This document shows, one piece after another, positions 1 through 10,800 of a DNA stretch of 20,837 nucleotides. The notes under the pieces are model-generated. The model saw only the letters and a list, made by a program, of their open reading frames with translations. It did no database searches and had not been told where the DNA came from. The position numbers and the translations under genes were made by a program. This DNA is from Ettlia oleoabundans (lineage: Eukaryota > Chlorophyta > Chlorophyceae > Chlamydomonadales), in contig JAAMXP010000872.1 in NCBI GenBank assembly GCA_019693395.1, forward strand, positions 1-20,837, written 5' to 3'. Position 1 is the first letter of the stretch. The number at the start of each line of letters is the position of its first letter.

Positions 1-3000
1 CGTCAAACTTGTGCTTCACCGTGGTTCTGGAACGTTCAGCAAAAGCGTCATACCCTTGTCCTAAATAGAAATGCAACAATGTTGCTATCAATACAGCGGC
101 CACTGCACAGTAAGGAGACAGCAAGGGAGAGGAGGAGGGACATGGGGCTAGCCCAAGGGTTCGCACTGGCACCAACCGGGCATGCTTTGCTCAAGGCGTA
201 TGGTGGCGAGCACAGCTATGTTGGGCCAATACGTCATCACCTTGACCACCTGCCTATTCCACAATTTCAAGCCAGCAAACAAGCACGAGACAGGCCTGCT
301 GCTGTGAAGATAAGTCTCGAGACACTGCCACTCTGTTAGCTCACCGGTCAAACTCTGCCACATAGGTCAGCCCCTCACGGGAGGTGAACACCAGCTTGTC
401 TATCATTTCATCCATCGCCTATGAATCAACAGGCGGTCGGGCGGGCAGCAGCAGGGTGGAAACAGACCTCAGTCAGGGGATCTGTTACCGGGGGTAGCCA
501 ACGCCACCGAGCAACGGAACCGTGGCGCCACCGTGCGGTATGACGAACTGGTTGTGGTGCATTGTGGTGCATGTAGGTGGCAGATGTGGCAAGGCAATCG
601 CTCAGGACAGCCAATGGAGGCATGTGTGAAAGGTGGCAGGTGTGAATCACTTGTTGAGTGGCCATGGGCAGCATAGTAGTATCAACCGGGGCCTTGGGGA
701 TGTGCCTTTCTTGTTGCTTACTGTCTTTGCTTGCTTGCATGCTTGTGCTTGTGCTTGTGGTTTTGTTTGTTTCCTCACCCTTTCCCACATGGAGCGGTAC
801 ATGTCGTCCTGCCGCCCCTTGAGCAGCCACATCTTCAGCAGGTACTCGTAGTACGAGTCCCCCAGAGCGCCGAACGACACCCGCCGCGCCGTGAAGTTGC
901 CGGTGGTGGGGGAAATGAAGAGAGGCATCAGGCCCTGCAAACCAGCCAGCCAAATCAACGTTCAGGTGGCATAAGAGGCATGTAACAGGTGGGATAGGAG
1001 GGAGGCAGATGAAGAGAGGCATCAACCCCTGCAAACCCAGCCAGCAGCCAGATGTGTGGTGTGGGGAGGAACAATGCATGGGATGGCTGGGAGACGGGGC
1101 ATGCGAGCAGCACGAGGCTTTGCGGCCCGCCAGGCAGCCCAACACAGCCAAGTCCAGCCCAGCCCAACCACAGCGTGTGGCTGGATGGGGGCGGCACACA
1201 ACGGACAGGGCGATGAACTGCAAGCGCCACCGGTCACTCGAACAGCTGCCAAGCAATTGAACGGATTGCATGAAATCCTGCCACCCAGCTACCCAGCCTT
1301 CCAGCCACTGTTGAGCTTCCCAAACTGTTGCAGCGACCAAATTAGCTGGCCCTCATTGTCAGCCAACCAGCCAATTAGCCACTCCTCCGCTTGCTGCGTT
1401 GCCAATAGACCCCCCCAGGGTTCCAAAGCCAGGCCAGCCTTTCTACAGGCCTCCAGTTCGGAGTTTCTTTGAGTTTGGGGCTCACCTGCTGCGGCCAGCC
1501 CCTGTACAGGTGGCGGATGGTGCCCTCCGCCAACTCAGCATACGTGGTGTTGCCGGTGCTTTCCGACAGACGCCAAAACTCCAGCTGGTGCGTCCCAAAC
1601 TCCGACAGAGTGGAGGCCCTGCATGGCAAAGCAGAGGCATCATCTTGAGCTGGCTATCATCCGCATTGCTCGAAATGGACAGCAGTGCAGCGACAAATGC
1701 ACGTGCAACAAAACGCGTGCAGCTGGAGTTCATTTTGACTGTCTACGAGCTCCACAACTTGCCACGTAATGAACAGGCCGGCCCCTCCCCCTCAGGGTGG
1801 GCTTACCACCGCCGAGTGATGGCAGCACCACCACCCCTACCAGCACACCCTAGGCATTGCCACCACCACAAAAACCACCACCCCTACCAGCACACCATAA
1901 GCATGCCACCACCAATAACCACCACCCCTACCAGCACACCATTGGCATTGCCACCACCACTAAAACCACCACCCCTACCAGCACACCATAGGCATGCCAC
2001 CACCACTAAAACCATCACTGTAACCACAGGCACTCCACGCACCGCTGGTTCCATGTGGGGTTCTTGGCCTGCTGTGTGGCCAGATTGATGATGTTGAACG
2101 GGATCTTGGAGGGGGTGTTGTAGGCGGGCAGGATGCGGTCAGCCACCTGCTGCGCCCTGCAGGCCAGATAGGCGAGGCAACAGAGAGGGGGATAGGGAGG
2201 GATCGGACATTAGTATGAGATAAAATAGGGAGGTAGCAAAGAAGGGGGGGNNNNGGCTAGAATGCCCAGCATGAAGCCGCTTACCGCGGCACTGCTGGTT
2301 AGCCGGTTGGAACAGCGGAGGTACGAGGGAATGAGAGGCTGGAGAGCAAAGGGTTTACCCCAACTCGTGTCAACGCAAAAAGGGATTACCATGGCGGCCA
2401 GCAGGTGAGGGCCGGCATACCACCTCTGATCGCTCAGGCCGAAGGTGCCCAGGCGAGGAAGGTTCACACACAGGTAGCAGCAGTATAGAGCTGCTACTAC
2501 TATACTATACATATAGTATAGTATGTATACACTCTACCTATATATAGAAGAGTGCGGACAACGGGTGACGGGTCCGCACCTTAACCTTCCTACATCCCTC
2601 ATCATCTTTGGTGCAGCCTGCTGACAGCCCTGCTTACGGATTATCGCACCCAGCCAGCCAGCCACCCACCCACCCACCTCTCCACCATCACCCTATCTCC
2701 AGTCAAGTCGTGCACCGCCAGCATGCCGCCCACCACGCGAATGATGGTCTCGAACACGGAGGCATCGAACGATGCATTGAGGGGCATCTCATTGCGCACC
2801 CACTCCGCTGCCCGCTCATATTCTTCCTTGAAGCCTGCAATGCGAGTACGCAAATGGACGAGGCCAGCAACGGTTACGATGAGGGAGGAGTATAGTCCAC
2901 ATCCACAGCGGAAAGCAGCAAAACACCACTCGTTGACCCTATGCAGCTAAATGTGCCTGCCGCGTGATACGACCGTGGCACCCTGCATACTCATGCTCCA

Positions 3001-4475
3001 CTGCATGTGCAATCCACTGCATGTCTTGTGAATGCCAGCTCAGCAGGCTGACGACCGAATCGCGGCACAGCAGTCAGCCCAGCATGCCAGCTCAGCAGGC
3101 AGACCAGCCCACCCACCCACCCACCCATCATGTGCAGCGTGTCCATTGCATCAATCATGGTGGCCCCCAGGCCCCCAAAGCTGTTCTTCCCCTGCTGGGT
3201 GACGGGGCACAGCTCGTCTCGACCCCATGCGTGCTGCTCATAGGCCCCCCACGAGTGCAGCATGGCCGCCTTAATAGCCTCGCGCCGCCTGTGGGCAACG
3301 TGATGTGGCACACGAAATGCATTGAAGTGCAATGGCAAACAGCTGGAACCAACCAGCAACAGAGGAAAGGCAGCGACAAGATCGGGGCCAGCCGTGCAGG
3401 CGGACTAACATGCTGCCAGAACACCAGCACCATGCAACCTTGCCTTTTGCAAGAACCCCATTCCATTACATGTTTTGCCACCTAAGCGCACCCACCTGGC
3501 CACCTCTGCTTGGCTAAGTTCCACCACTGGCGGGTCGGGCCGCTGGGGGAAGCTGGCAACCACTGCGCTATATGTCTGCATGCCTTTTGCTTTTGCTATC
3601 GCGTGCTGCCGAATTAGCTCCGCCGACCTCTTGTCAGGGCGCCCCGGTTGTGCAAGCTGCATATGTTGTGCGCTGCGAATGGCGGCGGAACTTTGCGCCG
3701 CCACTTGGGCTGCCACTGCCGCCGCCTGGTCGCTACTGGCCAGCATCACGCCCTCCTTGTCCCCAAATAGGGTGGTGCCCACCTCTGCTGTTGCTTGCTG
3801 CTGCTCCTTGGTTGCTGGCCCTCCAACCTGCAAGGAGAGGTAGAGACCAAGCTGTCCTGCTTCGTGTTGCAGCAATACACTGGGGCGGACACGCACCTAC
3901 CCCTGCAAACGTGTGCTGGAGACTAGTAGTGCTGTGGTGGGGAATAGCTCAATGAGCACTCCTGCCCCTTCCCACTGCGACTGTGCCAAGGACAGGTTCC
4001 ATATTCTCGCTCCTCCCAAACCCGTTTAGCTGCTTTGCACCTGTGCAGTGGCCCCGCCGCCGCCGTCGGCCAGACCCCGTCGCTCGCCTGACACGACGTG
4101 CAGCCCGGGATCCTGCACAATGGTACTCTCGGAATGCTTCATTTCAGGAAAGCGAGCAGCGCTGAGCTGCAAATTGCAAGGCCGTGGCAGCCACATGTCG
4201 CACCTGCTCGCCAGAAATGCGGGTGTGCAGCAAGAAGCTGGTGCCACCTACTAGCAACAGTATCGCCAAAACCTGCACAGAGGGCTCCGAAGCGAGCGCC
4301 CTGAGAAGATGCGCGTCAAGATCGGTGAGAAGGCAGTGCTCCCTGCGCAATCAGTACTCACGATCGCGGCTGGAGTGCCAGCCTGTCGCGCCAGTCGTCG
4401 CCCCAGCACGAGGTTCGAGTTGCTGGGCACGCGGCTGCGCCTGGCGGCCGCAATGCCGGTTGTGACTGGTAGCAT
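1..4475 (-). CDS. GH47 class I alpha-1,2-mannosidase, 5' part (C-terminus off left edge)
   Basis: This enzyme trims alpha-1,2-linked mannose from N-glycans in the ER/Golgi. The exon model, read on the minus strand, is 4475-4362, 4272-4204, 4166-4041, 3827-3496, 3288-3125, 2834-2692, 2425-2390, 2149-2043, 1618-1486, 934-779, 418-345 and 60-1. Phases agree at every junction except the last (418-345 to 60-1), so a small exon or a different splice site is missed there. The N-terminus has a basic stretch (RRSR, RRLAR) and then a hydrophobic segment at about residues 36-53 ([18 protein letters not shown]), a type II signal anchor. GH47 motifs follow in order: [43 protein letters not shown] with the catalytic Glu at residue 297 (2751-2749), [43 protein letters not shown], and KHKFD, whose Asp (bases 4-2) should be the DHLxCF catalytic Asp. 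Least certain are the 12-codon exon at 2425-2390 beside an assembly gap and the 37 nt intron 4203-4167. The family call is firm, but ER versus Golgi subtype is not resolved. Confidence 0.9.
915..1044. repeat. Direct repeat copying the acceptor and start of a mannosidase exon
   Basis: About 35 bp at 915-949, which includes the 3' splice site and first codons of the exon starting at 934, is repeated at about 1009-1044 with two or three changes (ATGAAGAGAGGCATCA then CCCTGCAAACC in both). The second copy lies in the intron just upstream of the real exon in gene sense and keeps a TTTGCAG acceptor. Confidence 0.8.
1828..2026. repeat. Intronic minisatellite, about 47 bp unit, 4 copies
   Basis: The block CCACCCCTACCAGCACACC recurs at 1831, 1878, 1922 and 1969 (spacings 47, 44 and 47 bp). 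It is followed each time by a variant of ATAGGCATGCCACCACCAC. It lies inside the 1619-2042 intron of the mannosidase gene. The copies differ at a few positions, so it is not a very recent expansion. Confidence 0.85.
2251..2254. other. Assembly gap (NNNN)
   Basis: Four N bases follow a G run, inside the 2150-2389 intron of the mannosidase gene. The true gap length is unknown and could hide coding sequence near the weakly supported 12-codon exon. Confidence 0.95.
2499..2522. repeat. Perfect AT-rich inverted repeat
   Basis: ACTATACTATA and TATAGTATAGT form 11 bp perfect arms around a 2 bp loop, within a longer TA-rich tract (about 2491-2547). It lies in the 2426-2691 intron of the mannosidase gene and could extrude as a cruciform. 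No function is evident. Confidence 0.85.
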
Positions 4476-4883
4476 GTCACTGTGCGCGGATCGACATCTG
4501 GAATGGTTATAGAATTGCCGTCTTTGGGCCCATGGGCGACTATCGGAAATGCCAAAGCAGTACACCGGCGTGTCCTGCTACGTGCCATGCAAAACAACGT
4601 CTCCCATGTCCTATGGCGTGCCGAATAGCCATAGCACGCTGCCAGCTCCCAGGCGCTCGATTCCCCTTGCCGCAGTCCCTGCCAGTCTGCGGCAGCTGGC
4701 CAATTTCAAGTTGCCGGGGTGGGCACGGAGCAGGGAGTTCCAATTCCCCAGGTGAGCCATGTGCATGCACCCTCAACGAGCAGCAATCTATCTCCTTTTG
4801 CAGTGCCGCCATGGCCTGACTCAAGAGCCGCCCTGCCGCGCCACCGCCCGGCAGCGCCACCGCCCTGCAGCAGCTAGCCCGCA
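4476..4883. promoter_or_regulatory. Shared upstream region of divergent genes 1 and 2
   Basis: These 408 bp separate the start codons of the mannosidase gene (minus) and the LRR/coiled-coil gene (plus). The region must hold the 5' UTRs and promoters of both unless an extra 5' non-coding exon exists. I see no convincing TATA box; TTATAG at about 4506-4511 is the only weak candidate. A minus-strand reading frame crosses the region but starts at GTG and has no family motif. Confidence 0.5.
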
Positions 4884-7800
4884 ATGGAAACCGCACTGAC
4901 TTTTGAAGACCTGGTCGCGCGGCTCAAGGGCCACACACCCCTTCCGGCCAGCGGATCGCTGTCATACAATCTGCCGCTGACCCACAAGCAGCTGGAAGAG
5001 CTGGTGCCGCTATTGCAAGACCATGAGAAGCTGCGCGGGCTTAAGCTTCGCGGCTGCCGCCTGGACAACGACGCTATGGTGCTCATCAGCAGGGCTGTGG
5101 CCTTCAATATGGCGCTCCGCGCGCTTGACCTGCGAGATAACGAGATAGGCGGCAGCGGCGCAGCGTACCTGGCCAATGCGCTGCGCAACCACAACCACAC
5201 CCTGCTGTCCTTGGATCTCACAGGTGGGTGCTGGCTTGCGGTCTCCTCGAGAACAAACGCCGCGAAGTGCCTGGGTTGTTATGCGCTCGTCCACAGGGTG
5301 CGACAAGCCACTGACCAGATGGCTGAGCCTGCGACGTCATTATGGTTGACTCAAGTGTTCTTTTCCTCGTAGCCCCACACCCGCGACCCATTGAGTCATA
5401 GATTCAGCAAGCTACACCATTACTGCCACTGCTGCCCCTGTTGCTGCGCTTGTGCAGGTAATCCTGCCCTGGTGGAGGATCCTCAAGTGGTGCAGGAGAT
5501 TGCTATGTTCATTCACCGCAACAGCCAGTACAAAAACACGCCCCCCGCCTCACCCAAGGCGTTGGTGAGGAGGGTGCGGGTTGAGTGGGCCACTGGGCAG
5601 TTGTAGTGGCACAGCTACATGCCTGGGTGAATGCCTGAGCAGCCCTCTGAAAACCAGCCATTCATTCTCAAGGCTGTTTTATGCACCACCCATCAACCTT
5701 GCTTTTGCTTTGCACTGTGCGGTGCAGGTGCGGTTCCAGGAGGTGCCACCCGATACCCCGGCAGGGCGCCAAGGCCTGAGCTTCAGCGACGCACAGCTGG
5801 AGCGCAGGTGGGGCTTTGGCTTGCTGCCTGCCTGGCTCTGGCTCTGCAGCGCCCATCCCTATGTGCCGCTTTACCTTCCCGTCCGGTGAAACCTATTGCA
5901 ACGTTGCTGCCCACTCCTACCCTTCTCTGGCCCTGTGCCTCTCTTGCCCCGATTTGCTACCTGCCGCAGGTTTCAGGAGCTGGAGAATAGCCAAAAGGAA
6001 GGTCAGCAGAAGCTGGCTACTATGGAGGGACACAGCGCTGAGCTGGCCGAGCTGCGCACGATGCTGGATGTGGCCAGCCAGCAGATGGCGCTGGTGTTGG
6101 AGATGCTGAAGAAAGATTTGGAGGCACTCAAGTGAGTGCCAGGCTAGCTGGGTTTCGGCACGCGCTATGATGTTTGACTGCCAATGGAATGTGCAAGGCA
6201 GGGCCATCCACTTCAGCTATTGCATTTGTTCCTATCTACATCTTCATCAGCAAGAATAGGAACCTGCCAATCTTGTTGCTGACGCCTACAACATTTCATC
6301 CACAATACTACTGGAATCTGTCACCTGGTATTCTGCAGGGCACAGGTGTCCGAGATGCAACAGGGCGAGACTATGCCCTCCGCCACTGTTGCCAAGCTGG
6401 AGCAGCAGTGCAGCGAGATGAAGCAGGCGATAGCGCGTCTGCAAGAGCGTGTGGAGAGCGGCAAGCAGCAGAAAGACATGCACCAGGAAATGAGCCTTGT
6501 GCTGGATGCTGTGCAGGTGCTGAGGTGCAACTTTTTGTGCTCTTCTTTTCCTTGCGTTTCTCAAGGGTTTAGGCTAAATCCTGTGCTAGCGTTTGCAGCG
6601 AGGAACCTTGCAACTGGCGCTGAGGTGCACATATCTATATGTATAGCACTTATCATGTTGGAGCTTACATGCGTGCTGCCTTGCCACTGCTTTGCTTGCA
6701 TGTACTGCAGCTGATGGACACAAAGGTGACGAGGCTGGAGACCGCGGCGAGCGCCAAGGCACAGCAGCAGAGTGGAGTGCAGGAGCTGAAGCAGCAGGTG
6801 GCGCTGGCAACAGTGGCGGCCAACAAGGTATGTGCTTGTTTCACTGGCGCCAAGCCCTTTACTACCCCTGGTAGTCCTGAAGCTTGATGATGGATTGTTC
6901 GGTGGCGGTCAAAGCTACATGTCACAAACAACATCACTTTCTACTTGCCACAAACAACTTCACTTGCTTCCATGTCTGACCAGCTGACTATGCCATGGGT
7001 GCAGGCTGGAGGCGAGGCGGAGGCTGTGGCGGCGTCAATGAAGGCGGTCAGCACTTCCATCAAGGCGCTTCAGGCGGAGGTGGCTGCCAACACTGCCAGC
7101 TTTGCAGCCGCGCAGAAGCAGGCAGCAGGCGCAACGGAGGCTGTTGGTGCGCTGGAGGAGCAGATGCGCACCCTGCAGCTCAACATGGAAGCTATGGAGC
7201 AGGCGCTGGATGGTGCAGATGTTGGGCAGCAGCTGTTGGAGCTGCAGGCGCGTGTGGCAGCGCTTGCCGTCGAGAACAGCGCCACTTCGGCTGTCACTGG
7301 GCATCAGTTTGAGCAGATGGCGGCCAGCCTGCAGACAGTGGAGAAGCACCACGGGGAGGTAGCAGCACAGGTTCATGCGCTGGCCAGTGCGCAGCTGCCG
7401 GACCGTACTGCACAGCTAGAGGAAGGCATGGCAAAGCTGCAAGCGGCAACCCGCGAGCAGGCTGCAGCTGCCAGCAAGCTGGCGCCGGCATCTGCCCTGG
7501 AGAAGCTGCAGTGCAGGGCAGACTCAGCGCTGCAGCAGGCAGTTGTGCAGCTGTCAGTGACGCAGACACAGCATGCCGCAGCTGTGGCGGAGCAGCTGGC
7601 GGCCCTGCCTGCTCCCTACGATGACAGTGCTGTGCAGGGCAGGGTGGCGGCAGTAGAAGCCGCTGTGCAGCAGGCCCACGAGGCTGTGGCTGTCTTGAAA
7701 ACAAACGACTTGGGCCAGCTGAGGAGCGAGGTAGGGGCGCAGCTGCAGGAGCTGGCACAGCAGCAGGCGGCAGCCACCCAGCAAGCCACAGCTGCTGCCA

Positions 7801-10800
7801 AGGCAGAGCTGGCTGCGCTGCGGCAGGGTACCCTCTCCCGCCACACAGCCCTGGAGGCGGCGGTGGAGGAGCAGCACGCCCAGATGGCGGCGGTGGAGGA
7901 GCAGCACGCCCAGATGGCGGAGTGCCTAGCTGAGGTGAAGGCTGCCCTAGCGGCTGTGCCTGTGTTTGATGGTGAGCCGCTGAGGGTCGAGGTCGCAGCT
8001 TTGAATGCAGCGCAAGCAGAGGTGCAGCAGGCAATTAGCCTGCTGGCGCCACTCGATCAGGCGCAGCAGCTGCGCCGGGAGGCAGAGGCTCATCAGGAGG
8101 CTCTGACTGAGCGCCTGGAGGGCATAAGCGCTGGATTGGCATCACTCAAAGCGGAGCAGGCTGCAGCAGAGGGCCGCCTGGCAACAGCAGAGGTCGTGGA
8201 ACAGGTGCGGAAAGCGACTGATGCACAGCTGGCTGAGCTGGCAGGACAGGTTGCTGCCAACAAGAAGGCTGCTGCGGCAGACCAGCTGGCACTGGCAGCC
8301 AAGGCAGAAGGCCTACGCCTCACAGCACAGCAGGCAGCAATGGCAGTGGAGGAGGTTCGTAGTGACAGCTCCAGCCAGCTGGCAGCGCTTCAGGAGCAAG
8401 TGGCAGCTGTGCAGCATGAGGCGGAGCAAGGCCGAGCTGAATTGGAAGGCAGGTTGGCGGCTGCTGAAAGCGAGGCTTGCCTGGCAGCTCAGCGCCTGAC
8501 AGACTTGGAGTCTGGCCTGCAAAAGGAGCTGGCTTCTTCTGCACCATCTGCAGAGCTGGCCGGACTTCGGCAGCAGTGCGAGCAGCTGCGGCTCGGAGCG
8601 CAACAGCAGGGGGCAACAGTTACAAGAGAGCTTCGCATGCTGCGAACTGAGCTGGAGCAGCACCGGATGGCTGTGCTGGGGCAGTGTGTGGAGCTGCAGG
8701 AGGGGCTGGAAGCCATACCAGTGTATGAGCACAGGCTGGCAGCTCTGGAGGCAGAGGTTGGCAAGGCAGCAGATCAGCTGGCAGGTACCGCGACTGCAGC
8801 GGAGCTGCAAGCGACCGCCACCCAGCTGCGTGGCAATATAGAGGCACAGCATGCCGCTCTTGCTGAGCAGATGGCAGCGATCAAGGCAGTTGCTGAGCTC
8901 CAGCAGCAGCAGCTGGCAGGTCTGCAGGCTGGTGTAGAGCGTGCAGCTGAACAACTGGGCCAGATGGCGACAGCTGTGGGTCTGCAGCAGGTGCAGGAGA
9001 CTGCTGATGCACGGCAGGCTGAGGTGGCAGAGGAGCTAGCTGAGCTGGGAGCTGCCCTCAAGGCCGTCAAGCTGGCAGCCGCGGCACAGCGGGAGCAGCT
9101 GGATGCCCTGGAGGCAGCCGCCCAGAAGCTGGCTCCAGCAGAGGCGGTGTGCAAGCTGCAGGCGACTGTTGAGGCACAGCAGGTTGCCGTGGCAAAGCAG
9201 CTGGGTGAGCTGCTTTCCAGCCTAAAAGTCGCCACAGATGCCCACCAGGAACAGCTGGCAAAAGTGCAGGTTGGCCTGGTGCATGCACAGAATGGCACAG
9301 CTGCTGTGCAAGAGTGGCTCACGGCCCTGCAGCACAGCGTGCAGCAGGCGCAGCAGCAGGCTGCACAGGTGGGTGTGAGTTACTCGCATGTGTGTGTATG
9401 GCTTGGTGCGATATTTATAATTTTTTATGTGCTGCCCCTACTGCTGCTCGCCTTCCTGGTTGACGCTCTTGCCTTCTCAGCCGACTTACCAATGGAGCTC
9501 CTTTTGCTACCTTCCCCACATGTTCTGATTCTGCAGGGCATCACAAGCGCAGCTGCCGCGGTGCTGTGCCAGGAGGCGGTGCGTCCACTAGAGGAGCGCC
9601 TGGCAGTGATGCAGCGACAGCAAGGGGAGCAGGCTGCCAGCAGCGGCGAGGCGGTGGAGCGTCTGCAGCAGGAGGTGCAGGGTTTGCAGGGCGCGTTGTC
9701 CTCCTTCCGCCAGGCAAGCCGCCAGTGCTTGATGCCGTGCATTGTGTCTGCAGTTTTTTGTGGTTCGGCATCAGCTCCCGCATCATTGTTGCTGTTGAGC
9801 AGCAGCTAATCTTGCTTCCTGGCACACTGCCCTGCCCTCCATGGTGCAGGAACACTCCATGCTTGCCAGCACGGTGGGAGAGATGAAGGGCAGTGCGCTA
9901 GCTATAGCAGCGGCAGTGTCAGAGCACAGCGTGGATCTGCTACAGGCGGAGCAGCCCAACGGTGCTTCGCATCGGGCGCCGTCTCCTGTGCCCACACTGC
10001 AGCTGGGCGTGCTGCACGCTGGTGATGCCCCTGCAGGCGCCAGAATAGGTGTGTGGATTACGAAGCAGGAAAATATGAAGCAAAGATATGCAGGTGCAAA
10101 TTTTCTGCGTTAAGTAGGGGTGCCTGAAAAGCCAGTCTTTGCCCTCGCTTGCATTCTTCCTCCTGCCTGTGTGCGCTGCAGCCTCCTTCCCGCTCACAGA
10201 GCGCACTCTGTTCCGTGACTGCGAGTCGGATTCCGAGGAGGAAAGCTACTTTGATGCACCAGATGCTGTGGCACCGCTGCCAGCAGAGTTTGTGAATTCG
10301 CGGCTGGCTGCTCAAGCCCGGCAGTACTTGCAGCTGGAGTCTGTCGTGCACCGGCAGGAGCAACGCATCCATCAGGTGTGGCATGTGTGCGCAGCTTGGT
10401 ATGATTGCAGCGTACACACATCAGCGGAAGGGGCCGTAGTTGGCTTCAACGGTTTCCCACATTCAGGCTGGCGGTTAGCTCGGAATAGTTGAATTGTTTG
10501 CAAGGATGTTGCATTTTGATTTACCTCCGGCTTCCCCAGCTCATTGCATGTCCTTTGCATAGCTGTTGTCCAGCAGTGGCAAGAGCGGCTAGATCTGCCG
10601 CTTGCTTCCTGCCTGCATGCCTACCTTCATCTCTTCCTGCTAACTCCGTGCCCCTGCCTGCTGCAGCTCGAGGCGGAGCTGCTGTGCCTGAAACGCCTGT
10701 TGGCTGGCGGCTCTCCTCTGGTGGCTGGGCGGCTGGGTGGCGTAGCCATGACGCCAGCCAGCCAGCGCTTCTATGACGCTGACTCAGGTGGGCACTTGGC

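Noticed and set aside
1828..2026. CRISPR-like spaced repeats
   Set aside because: The copies are contiguous with diverged units and no unique spacers, and lie in a eukaryotic intron; it is a minisatellite.
2210..2512. 100-codon minus-strand frame over the assembly gap
   Set aside because: It crosses the N run, and only 12 codons of it (2425-2390) fit between GH47 exons in phase.
7294..8034. 246-codon minus-strand Pro/Ala-rich frame
   Set aside because: It is the complement of CAG/GCA-rich coiled-coil codons of gene 2; stop-free antisense frames are expected there.
10574..10602. Possible extra exon QWQERLDLP in gene 2
   Set aside because: It has a CAG acceptor but no following GT/GC donor in a matching phase. 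The flanking exons already join in phase without it.
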